DNA of 8,145 nt from M30B66 sp040882555 (lineage in GTDB: Bacteria; Bacteroidota; Bacteroidia; M30B66), in contig JBBEBC010000012.1 in NCBI GenBank assembly GCA_040882555.1, positions 1 to 8,145 of the forward strand, given 5' to 3'. Shown here one piece after another: positions 1-6,810 of the stretch. The translations under genes were made by a program, and so were the position numbers. The notes below the pieces were generated by a model. It was not told where the DNA came from, did no database searches, and saw only the letters and a list, made by a program, of their open reading frames with translations. The stretch's first letter is position 1. Each line of letters starts with the position of its first letter.

Positions 1-22
1 TTATTAAATTCTCTCAACTTAA

Positions 23-445
23 CCACTGGTCGGAATTTCGGGGAGTACTACATTTAGTCCCACTGGAGGATTTGTAATAGAGGAAGGATTAGATCCGAAT
101 GTGAGTCCTTTTCGTGGTATAGTTCAAAGTTTTTATGATGCGCCTGAAGGTTTCAATGAGGAACTAAGAGAAATAATTCATCAATTTGGCACTGAAGCCA
201 GATTAAGTTTTGCAAATAATAAGATTCTTACTGCTTTAAGAGCAGGATATTTTAACGAACATAACACAAAAGGAGCAAGAAAATTTGTTTCAGCTGGCGC
301 CGGATTGGGAGTGTTGGGAATGCGTTTAGATTTTGCAAAGATCTTTCCAACCACAAAAAATCATCCCCTTAAAGGAACTTATTTTATTAGTCTTGGTTTT
401 AGACTTAGTTTAAATGCAGGCAGTTATTTTAGGTTTGTGGAATAA
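23..445 (+). CDS. porV: PorV-like type IX secretion outer-membrane protein, C-terminal part (frame interrupted at left edge)
   Basis: PorV is an outer-membrane beta-barrel of the type IX secretion system that shuttles cargo from the translocon to the attachment complex on the cell surface. The visible part matches the C-terminal third of that family as I know it: an EEGLDPNV segment, then GIVQSF, DAPEGFNEEL, and LRAGYFNEHNTKGARK, followed by alternating barrel-strand sequence ending in FISLGFRLSLN. The first usable start in frame is GTG at 101, but the conserved DPNV stretch lies just before it, so 101 is unlikely to be the true start. The frame is open only from 23 because of a TAA at 20-22. 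Frame 1 is open from the left edge to a TAG at 55-57, so a one-base slip near 40-43 could join the two parts. The gene therefore looks like the tail of a longer gene with a frameshift or sequencing error. A PorV paralogue rather than PorV itself is possible; the last dozen residues run past the usual barrel end. Confidence 0.68.
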   Translation, partial: PLVGISGSTTFSPTGGFVIEEGLDPNVSPFRGIVQSFYDAPEGFNEELREIIHQFGTEARLSFANNKILTALRAGYFNEHNTKGARKFVSAGAGLGVLGMRLDFAKIFPTTKNHPLKGTYFISLGFRLSLNAGSYFRFVE

Positions 446-485
446 TTTCTATTGATTAATCTACTCACTAGCGTGTTTGCTCCTT

Positions 486-526
486 TAGCTTATAATTCAT
501 CTTTAAGCTATACTTACACTTAAAGA
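486..526. terminator. Two overlapping hairpins in the convergent gap, possible bidirectional terminator
   Basis: The 182-base gap between the PorV-like gene and carB lies at the 3' ends of both. It holds two perfect inverted repeats: TAGCTTA at 486-492 with TAAGCTA at 504-510 (7 bp, 11-base loop), and TCTTTAAG at 500-507 with CTTAAAGA at 519-526 (8 bp, 11-base loop). They share 504-507, so only one can form at a time. Both are AT-rich and neither is followed by a clear T-run, so a terminator role rests mostly on position. I see no small gene in the rest of the gap. Confidence 0.3.
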
Positions 527-627
527 AATCATCTTGTAAGTTCTCAATGTAGATTAAATAAGTTAATCGTTTTTCAAAGTCTTAGTTTCACTTAAGGGAA
601 CTCAAATTTTAGGCTTTTCGTAATTAT

Positions 628-3441
628 TTATCTACTCAAATAAAGATTCCTCTCACTGTAAAGGTTTATAAAGGTTTCATCAGTTAAATCTTCAATAAAG
701 TGAATCGCTTCTCCAGTAGATTTCATCTCTGGACCTAATTCTTTATTTACCCCTGGGAATTTATCAAATGAAAAAACCGGAATTTTAATCGCATATCCTT
801 TCATTCTAGGATTGAATTTAAAGTCAGTCACTTTATTATGTCGTAACATAACTTTAGTCGCATAATTCACATAGGGCTCATCATATGCTTTACAAATAAA
901 GGGAACTGTTCTAGATGCTCTAGGATTAGCTTCAATAACATAAACCACTTCATTTTTAATGGCAAACTGAATATTTAATAACCCAATTGTATCCATAGCA
1001 AGTGCAATAGTCTTGGTATGCTCTTCAATTTGCTTTATCACATTTTCACTTAAACTGAATGGAGGAAGAACTGCATTTGAATCTCCGCTATGAATTCCAG
1101 CAGGTTCAATATGTTCCATTATACCAATAATGTAGACATTTTCTCCGTCACAGATAGAATCAGACTCCGCTTCAACGGCTGCATCCAAGAAATGATCTAA
1201 AAGAACTTTATTCCCAGGAATATCTTTAAGAAGGTCTACGACATGGGTTTCAAGTTCTTCCTCATTAATCACAATTTTCATGTTATGACCACCTAGAACA
1301 TAGCTTGGTCGCACTAGTAATGGGAAACCTAATTTACGCGCTAAATCAGCAGCCTGATCTGCATGTTCAATTACTCCAAATTCTGGATAAGGTATTCCGT
1401 GATCTTTTAAAAGAGTAGAGAAGCTTCCTCTATCTTCAGCTAAATCGAGGCTCTTGTAAGAAGTGCCAATAATTTTTATTCCATAACGATCAAGTTTTTC
1501 AGCCAACTTCAATGCCGTTTGACCACCCAATTGCACGATCACACCTTCTGGCTTTTCATGCAGAATGATGTCGTAAATATGTTCCCAAAAAACTGGTTCA
1601 AAATAGAGTTTATCTGCTATATCAAAATCGGTTGAAACCGTTTCAGGATTGCAGTTAATCATGATTGTTTCATAACCGCACTCTTTTGCTGCCAAAACTC
1701 CATGCACGCAACTATAATCAAACTCAATTCCTTGTCCAATTCGATTAGGTCCAGAACCTAGGACAATTATTTTCTTTTTGTCTGATACCACACTTTCGTT
1801 TTCACCATCGAAAGTAGAGTAGTAGTAAGGTGTTTGTGCTTCAAACTCTGCCGCACACGTGTCAACCATTTTATACACTCTCTTTATTCCAAGGTCGTGA
1901 CGCTTATTAAATACCTGACTTTCTAGGCATCTTAATAAATGAGCAACTTGCCTATCTGCATAGCCTTTTTGTTTGGCCTTAACGAGGAGTTCCTTTGGAA
2001 GAGTATCAATGGTATAACGTTCAATTTCTCTATCAACTTCCAAAAGCTCTTCAATTTGATGAAGAAACCAAGGGTCAATCTTGGTGAGCTTTTGAACCGT
2101 CTTAAATGGAATCCCTAATGTTAAGGCATCTTTAATATGAAAAAGCCTGTTCCAACTCGGATTTTTCAAGCTTTCAATAACAGCATCCGGGTTCCTTAAG
2201 TCTTTTCCATCAGCGCCTAGTCCGTTTCTGCTTATTTCAAGACTTTGACACGCTTTCTGCAATGCTTCCTGAAAGCTTCGACCAATGCCCATTACTTCTC
2301 CCACAGATTTCATCTGAAGGCCAAGGTGAGCGTCAGCATTTTTGAATTTATTGAAATTCCATCTAGGTATTTTTACAATCACATAATCGAGCGTAGGCTC
2401 GAAAAAGGCTGATGTATTACCTGTAATTTGATTTGGCAATTCATCCAAATTGTATCCAATGGCAAGTTTAGCAGCAATTTTAGCAATTGGATAACCTGTC
2501 GCTTTGGAGGCTAATGCAGAAGAGCGACTAACACGAGGATTAATTTCAATGGCAATGATATCTTCTGTTTCGGGATCTGTTGCAAACTGAACATTACATC
2601 CACCTGCAAAGGTGCCAATAGAGCGCATTAGTTTAATGGCCATGTCACGCATCCGTTGATAAACGGTATCACTCAATGTCATAGCCGGTGCAACTGTTAT
2701 TGAATCACCAGTATGAACTCCCATCGGATCGAAATTCTCAATAGAACAGATAATGATAATGTTCTGGTTACCATCTCTAAGCAGTTCAAGCTCAAATTCT
2801 TTCCAGCCAAACAATGCTTTTTCAACGAGAACTTCGTGAGTTGGAGAGGCATGTAAACCACGGTTCAAGAGTTCGTCAAAATCTTCTTTTCTGTGGACAA
2901 AAGCACCACCGGTTCCGCCTAAAGTGTATGAAGGGCGAATCACCAAGGGAAAGCCTATTCTTTGAGCAATTTCTTTCCCTTCAAGAAAGGAGTTGGCAAT
3001 TTGAGAAGGAGGTACTCCAACCCCTAAATCAACACAAAGTTGCCTAAAAGCTTCACGATTTTCAGTTGTTTCAATAGCATCAATTTGAACACCTATTATC
3101 TCAACATTATATTTTTTCCAGATGCCCATTTCATCCGCCTTTTTGGCGAGATTCAAAGCTGTTTGACCACCCATTGTTGGGAGCACAGCATCAATTTTTC
3201 TCTCTTTGAGAATTTTCTCAAGAGATTGAACTGTTAATGGCAGTAAATACACATGATCGGCAGAAACTTTGTCGGTCATGATGGTTGCAGGATTACTGTT
3301 TATCAAGGAAACTTCAATTCCTTCCTCACGAAGAGAGCGAGCCGCCTGAGAACCTGAATAATCAAATTCACAAGCCTGACCGATAATAATAGGTCCGCTG
3401 CCTATAATTAAAACTGAGCGGATTGCTGGATTTTTTGGCAT
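628..3441 (-). CDS. carB: Carbamoyl-phosphate synthase large subunit (short form)
   Basis: CarB makes carbamoyl phosphate from bicarbonate, two ATP and ammonia channelled from the glutaminase CarA, feeding pyrimidine and arginine synthesis in the cytoplasm. Both halves of the internal duplication are present. The first has GSGPIIIGQACEFDYSG (14-30), MGGQTALNLA (90-99), the ATP-grasp signature FPLVIRPSYTLGGTG (164-178) and EINPRVSRS (299-307). The second has GSGPNRIGQGIEFDYS (562-577), QLGGQTALKLA (637-647), FPLLVRPSYVLGGHN (706-720) and EANPRASRT (837-845). Residues about 390-550 form the linking oligomerisation region. The protein stops at 937, just after the KSTGEA motif near 907-912, so it lacks the roughly 130-residue MGS-like domain through which the 1073-residue E. 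coli enzyme senses UMP and ornithine. I recall flavobacterial CarB proteins of about 950 residues, so this is probably a lineage form and not a truncation. The ATG at 3441 gives the normal N-terminus; GGAAAG a few bases upstream may act as a weak ribosome site. No carA is in the window. Confidence 0.97.
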   Translation of the reverse strand: MPKNPAIRSVLIIGSGPIIIGQACEFDYSGSQAARSLREEGIEVSLINSNPATIMTDKVSADHVYLLPLTVQSLEKILKERKIDAVLPTMGGQTALNLAKKADEMGIWKKYNVEIIGVQIDAIETTENREAFRQLCVDLGVGVPPSQIANSFLEGKEIAQRIGFPLVIRPSYTLGGTGGAFVHRKEDFDELLNRGLHASPTHEVLVEKALFGWKEFELELLRDGNQNIIIICSIENFDPMGVHTGDSITVAPAMTLSDTVYQRMRDMAIKLMRSIGTFAGGCNVQFATDPETEDIIAIEINPRVSRSSALASKATGYPIAKIAAKLAIGYNLDELPNQITGNTSAFFEPTLDYVIVKIPRWNFNKFKNADAHLGLQMKSVGEVMGIGRSFQEALQKACQSLEISRNGLGADGKDLRNPDAVIESLKNPSWNRLFHIKDALTLGIPFKTVQKLTKIDPWFLHQIEELLEVDREIERYTIDTLPKELLVKAKQKGYADRQVAHLLRCLESQVFNKRHDLGIKRVYKMVDTCAAEFEAQTPYYYSTFDGENESVVSDKKKIIVLGSGPNRIGQGIEFDYSCVHGVLAAKECGYETIMINCNPETVSTDFDIADKLYFEPVFWEHIYDIILHEKPEGVIVQLGGQTALKLAEKLDRYGIKIIGTSYKSLDLAEDRGSFSTLLKDHGIPYPEFGVIEHADQAADLARKLGFPLLVRPSYVLGGHNMKIVINEEELETHVVDLLKDIPGNKVLLDHFLDAAVEAESDSICDGENVYIIGIMEHIEPAGIHSGDSNAVLPPFSLSENVIKQIEEHTKTIALAMDTIGLLNIQFAIKNEVVYVIEANPRASRTVPFICKAYDEPYVNYATKVMLRHNKVTDFKFNPRMKGYAIKIPVFSFDKFPGVNKELGPEMKSTGEAIHFIEDLTDETFINLYSERNLYLSR

Positions 3442-3464
3442 GTCTTTCCGGGTTAACCGGGGAC

Positions 3465-3472
3465 CAAAAGTA
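3465..3472 (-). promoter_or_regulatory. Candidate -7 element of the carB promoter
   Basis: Read on the minus strand this is TACTTTTG, a full match to the Bacteroidota -7 consensus TAnnTTTG. It lies 23 bases before the carB ATG, which allows a short leader. The expected -33 TTG is replaced by CTG at 3494-3492, with a 19-base spacer. The short leader contains a small inverted repeat (CCGG at 3448-3451 and 3457-3460 with a 5-base loop) that may be chance. Confidence 0.42.
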
Positions 3473-3569
3473 GGACATTGAATTCCTTTATCAGGTAATT
3501 GTTGGTAATTTGTGAATTATTCCTTTTTCGGACTTATCGATTTAACTTATTCCTGCGTTATTTGATACG

Positions 3570-4628
3570 ATGAAAGTTTATTTTAATTATTTAAAAATAC
3601 TCTCTTATTTTATTTTATTTCTGCTATTTAATTCTTGTAAAGGAAAAGTTCAGGAGTCATACATTGACATGAGTTTTCCAGGTTTGCCTGATAGTTTATC
3701 AGAGAATAAAGACCAAATAGAGTTTTTAAGGTGGGAACCTTCTCCTATCTTATATAATGAAACAATTTCTGATGAAACCCGCTCTTGGATAAGTGTTTGT
3801 GCTACGCGTCAGCTTATTCATTTATTCCCCAATAAGGGTTACAGAAAGCAATTGGGCATGAACACAATTTCCAGAATTACTGGAGTGAATCATTTTTTGC
3901 TCGATATGGATTTAGTGAGTCACTACGTGCATCCCTTTACCGTTAATTTTTATAATCGCCTAACGGCGGATGATTTTGTAATGCGTTTTACAGAATCTGA
4001 TAGCGATTCAACATTAGGAAACATGGAATTCATTCGGAAAAAGGATGTTCGGCCTTTGGAACGTCTTGGTTATGAATTAGCATTTTTTAGGCAGTGGAAA
4101 CTTTCAGAATTAGACTTGAAACAGGAAAATGATGCATGGATGATTCGGATGAAATCCTGTAGTTTTTCTCCTTTATTCTTCTGCGCGGCCTTAAAACCTG
4201 AAATTGATTCTCATGCTTTTACAGAAGAATTACCGCTTTGGCATAGCAATGCTGCACCCGGTTGGATGAAATTGGACGATTTAAATGTTTTGGGGAAATT
4301 TGACGGAGGAAATGTTGTCCTAATTTGGGAATACCACAACAGAATTTGGTTTCAGGAAATGCATGGCAGTTTGAGCCAGATAATAAATCAAGCTTTGAGA
4401 TTGAAGGAAATTTCAGGTTCAGAAATTACTCTTGCCATATCTGATGCTGGTCCTATGTCGGCTAGCTTTAAAAGTAATGATAAAAATATGCTTGATTTTT
4501 CTGAAATTAATAAATTGGATAAGGAAGATTATGTTGGCGCAGGATATGGATATTTTCCTTCACAATTAGGTGTTTATCGATATAATGATAGCGTGAACCC
4601 AGTGATCGATTTTGTTAAATCTTACTGA
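3570..4628 (+). CDS. Lipoprotein of unknown function
   Basis: I do not recognise this 352-residue protein. It starts with a basic and then strongly hydrophobic signal (residues 1-19) ending in a lipobox, LFNSC, with Cys23 as the likely lipidated residue; this supports secretion and membrane anchoring. The residues after the cysteine are KGKVQE, unlike the acidic export signals described for surface lipoproteins of Bacteroidota, so I infer a periplasm-facing anchor, weakly. The mature part has no further membrane segment and is rich in aromatic residues (RSWISV near 71-76, ELPLWH near 220-225, LIWEYHNRIWFQEM at 251-264). Charged stretches alternate with predicted strand-like runs, giving the look of a mixed alpha/beta globular protein. 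Cysteines at 77, 197 and 205 remain in the mature chain. ATG 3570 is the first start after an in-frame TAA at 3543-3545 and is needed for the signal peptide; no clear ribosome site precedes it. It is divergent from carB and convergent with the next gene, so it is probably transcribed alone. Confidence 0.85.
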   Translation: MKVYFNYLKILSYFILFLLFNSCKGKVQESYIDMSFPGLPDSLSENKDQIEFLRWEPSPILYNETISDETRSWISVCATRQLIHLFPNKGYRKQLGMNTISRITGVNHFLLDMDLVSHYVHPFTVNFYNRLTADDFVMRFTESDSDSTLGNMEFIRKKDVRPLERLGYELAFFRQWKLSELDLKQENDAWMIRMKSCSFSPLFFCAALKPEIDSHAFTEELPLWHSNAAPGWMKLDDLNVLGKFDGGNVVLIWEYHNRIWFQEMHGSLSQIINQALRLKEISGSEITLAISDAGPMSASFKSNDKNMLDFSEINKLDKEDYVGAGYGYFPSQLGVYRYNDSVNPVIDFVKSY

Positions 4629-4629
4629 T

Positions 4630-6717
4630 TTATTGAAGTATTAATTTTTGCGTTATAGAACTTGATTTTTCATCAGTAATTCGAATTAAATAAATACCAG
4701 GTTTCGGCAGATTTGTTAATTCGGTAATGTCTGACGTTGAAATCTGATAATTAATTAATTTACCTTGAATAGTCAGTAATTCAATTTTATTTCCTGCATT
4801 ACATTGAACAAAAACGTTTGAACTAGCAGGGTTAGGATAAATCTTAATATCTAAATCAGAAATTCTATTCATCGATAAGACATCTGTGCTTACACAATCT
4901 GAATTAACTGAGCAACCGTTAAGAGTTATTTCTACCGAGTAGATTCCGGCTCCCGATGGCAAAAATGATTGATTTGTAGCACCCGCAATTGCATCATTAT
5001 TTTCGCAATCAAACCATTGATATTCCGCTCCAGATTGTTCGCATTCAAATGCAAAATCTCCATTCAAGAATACGGCATTATTAGGTATTTCATTAACAGT
5101 TAAATCTAAAGAGACAATACTATCACAACCTGTATTTGATAAATAGGATACTTGATAGCTTCCAGGCTCGGATAAACTTCTAGTATTAGCTTGATAGATA
5201 TCGCCTTGGCAAATTGTAACAACATCATCCGAATAAAAGCATGGTAAATATCGTGCAATAAACATGGTGTTTCCCGACAAGCCTTCTGTTTGAGTATTCT
5301 CTATTCCTGGATTGAAATCTGCACTTTCTCTAAATAACCCAACTGCTGAAGCAACTCCCAGATTATTCACGTCTAAATCTAAAATGTATGAAAAAGAGCT
5401 GCTTGATGTATTAAAAGCATGAATGAAATTACCCTGTTCATCATATTTTGCAATAAACACATCATAATCACCTTGAGGAGTTAGGATAAATTCGCTTTCA
5501 GAAGGGTCAAAGTCGCACGATCTTCTGATGAAGCCAGCTATGTAAACATAACCTAACTTGTCTGTAGCAATAGTACGGGGTGAATTGGCTTCATTAGCAG
5601 TAGGATCTGAGTCAAGATCAAAAGCGAAAATTAATTCTCCTTCATTGGAATATTTGGCTAAAAAAGGTTCTGAATTAGTTTCCGAAAATAACACGTATGC
5701 TTCAGGGTTTGTTTCTAAAAATAAAGAGTCTCTGAATTCTCCTGTTATGTAAACATTGTCAAATGCATCAATAGCTATTTCTCGACAAAATTTTATTCCT
5801 GGGCCTGTTATTGTTTTAACCAAAGCAAAATTGCCGTCGGCGTCATATTTACTCAAGAAAATAAATTTCCCATTTTCATCCACAATAAACTCCCCTTCAT
5901 CAGCATCAAAGTCGGTTACTCCATTCATTTCTCCTGTAATCCATATATTATCTTGCGAATCGAGCTTTAAGTCAATTAAACGATTTTGATTTCCTCCACT
6001 ACTAAATGGGATTGATTTGACAAACAGAAAATCGCCACTTGAAGAGTATTTCGCTATAAATGAAGCACCAAACTCATCGCTTGTAATGGCTGTTTGTCCG
6101 GGGCCGGGATCAAAATCCAACTCGAATAAAATCCCATTATTTAGGATACTTCCACCTACAAAAATGTTTCCGTCAGAATCAGTATCAACACCTTTTATTG
6201 CAAAAAAGGCCTGTGCAGATAAAGGCATTGTTTTTACCATGAGTAAAGCCCCTTGCGGACTGTATTTCGCAACGAAAAAGGTCCCGAATTCAGAATTAGC
6301 TGATTCAGTATTCGAACTTGGATCAAAATCGACATCGCCAATAAAACTTCCTGCAATAACCAAATCACCAGAATTATCCAAACAAATATCACCGTGAATA
6401 TTAAAGCTTGATTCTTGAGCCGGCCCTAATGAAACAGACCATAAGTAATCTCCACTCTCAGAGTATTTCGCTATGACTGTTCCATGGTAATCTACGATTG
6501 CTTCGTTCTCTATATCAGGGTCAGCATCAAACAATATTCCTGAGGTTGGCGCATTGGCCAGCGTGTACACATTACCCTGAGCATCACAGACAATGTTGTG
6601 ACCTTCAGAAAGCGAAGCTGTGTTATTAAAGGCTTTAACCCATTCTAAATCAAGGCCTTGAGCCATCAATGTATTGCTTAATAGAAGAAAGAGAAAGAAA
6701 TGGAGAACGGTTTTCAT
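4630..6717 (-). CDS. Secreted seven-repeat propeller-like protein with type IX sorting domain
   Basis: This 695-residue protein appears exported by the Sec route and then moved across the outer membrane by type IX secretion. Residues 1-20 form a signal peptide ending MAQ. Residues 26-492 hold seven repeats of 59-72 residues. A typical repeat has a DxxGNVYITG-like strand, an acidic DFDP loop and a closing FIAKY..xG segment, which resembles the SBBP/beta-propeller repeats of Bacteroidota. Residues about 493-543 form a small module ending GCDSIVSLDLTV, and 544-609 an Ig-like module (YQWFDCENN, GATNQSF, GIYSVEITLNGCSV); both are common in surface and adhesion proteins of the phylum. Residues about 616-695 are the Por sorting domain, with IKIYPNPASSNVFV, PGIYLIRI and the final QKLILQ. 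The domain is normally cleaved off on export, leaving the protein surface-bound or released. Ligand and role are unknown; no catalytic motif is visible. ATG 6717 sits directly before the signal peptide. No strong ribosome site is present. Confidence 0.92.
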   Translation of the reverse strand: MKTVLHFFLFLLLSNTLMAQGLDLEWVKAFNNTASLSEGHNIVCDAQGNVYTLANAPTSGILFDADPDIENEAIVDYHGTVIAKYSESGDYLWSVSLGPAQESSFNIHGDICLDNSGDLVIAGSFIGDVDFDPSSNTESANSEFGTFFVAKYSPQGALLMVKTMPLSAQAFFAIKGVDTDSDGNIFVGGSILNNGILFELDFDPGPGQTAITSDEFGASFIAKYSSSGDFLFVKSIPFSSGGNQNRLIDLKLDSQDNIWITGEMNGVTDFDADEGEFIVDENGKFIFLSKYDADGNFALVKTITGPGIKFCREIAIDAFDNVYITGEFRDSLFLETNPEAYVLFSETNSEPFLAKYSNEGELIFAFDLDSDPTANEANSPRTIATDKLGYVYIAGFIRRSCDFDPSESEFILTPQGDYDVFIAKYDEQGNFIHAFNTSSSSFSYILDLDVNNLGVASAVGLFRESADFNPGIENTQTEGLSGNTMFIARYLPCFYSDDVVTICQGDIYQANTRSLSEPGSYQVSYLSNTGCDSIVSLDLTVNEIPNNAVFLNGDFAFECEQSGAEYQWFDCENNDAIAGATNQSFLPSGAGIYSVEITLNGCSVNSDCVSTDVLSMNRISDLDIKIYPNPASSNVFVQCNAGNKIELLTIQGKLINYQISTSDITELTNLPKPGIYLIRITDEKSSSITQKLILQ
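5245..6642 (-). repeat. Seven tandem protein-level repeats (propeller blades)
   Basis: Within the secreted protein the repeats run at residues 26-92, 93-159, 160-231, 232-298, 299-363, 364-432 and 433-491. The acidic loop reads DADPD, DFDPSS, DFDPGPG, DFDADEG, a degenerate ETNPEA in repeat 5, DFDPSES and DFNPGIE. The closing strands read VIAKY, FVAKY, FIAKY, FLSKY, FLAKY, FIAKY and FIARY. The copies are diverged at the DNA level, so this is an old duplication and not a recent tandem expansion. Seven copies would fit a closed seven-bladed propeller, which is an inference. Confidence 0.8.
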
Positions 6718-6735
6718 TTAGTAAATCTAACTATT

Positions 6736-6749
6736 CTCGATTAATTGAG
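6736..6749. promoter_or_regulatory. 14-bp near-palindrome in a divergent intergenic gap
   Basis: CTCGATTAATTGAG reads the same on both strands except for one pair (G at 6739 against T at 6746). It lies in the 93-base gap between the divergent secreted-protein gene and the membrane-protein gene, 19 bases before the former's start. A dimeric regulator could bind such a site, but AT-rich palindromes of this size also arise by chance. I found no convincing promoter in the gap to anchor it. Confidence 0.2.
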
Positions 6750-6810
6750 CCATTGAAGCTTACTATGAATTTATGAATAAATAAACAGTACTTTTTCTTT
6801 TCTTTGAAAC

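Noticed and set aside
2814..3237. Two plus-strand open frames inside carB
   Set aside because: They lie wholly opposite the strongly conserved carB coding sequence, have no ribosome site, and their protein sequences show no domain or signal.
3448..3460. CCGG inverted repeat in the carB leader as an attenuator
   Set aside because: The stem is only 4 bp with no T-run and no leader peptide, too little to support a regulatory claim.
3506..3512. TAATTTG as a -7 promoter element for the lipoprotein gene
   Set aside because: It is one base short of the TAnnTTTG consensus and no TTG lies at the right distance upstream; TTATTTG near 3558 has the same fault.
5558..6397. Three plus-strand open frames opposite the seven-repeat gene
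   Set aside because: They are antisense to the repeat region, and their recurring motifs are mirror products of the repeated FIAKY and DFDP codons, not independent proteins.
3570..6717. The lipoprotein and seven-repeat protein as a two-gene system
   Set aside because: They are on opposite strands and face each other tail to tail, so no shared transcript or functional link is shown.
6720..6731. TAGATTTA on the minus strand as a promoter for the secreted-protein gene
   Set aside because: It would put the transcript start at or within the ATG, and the last consensus base is wrong.
6789..6796. TACTTTTT as a -7 element for the membrane-protein gene
   Set aside because: One mismatch to the consensus and the nearest TTG upstream (6753-6755) is too far away; the region is T-rich, so such matches are expected by chance.
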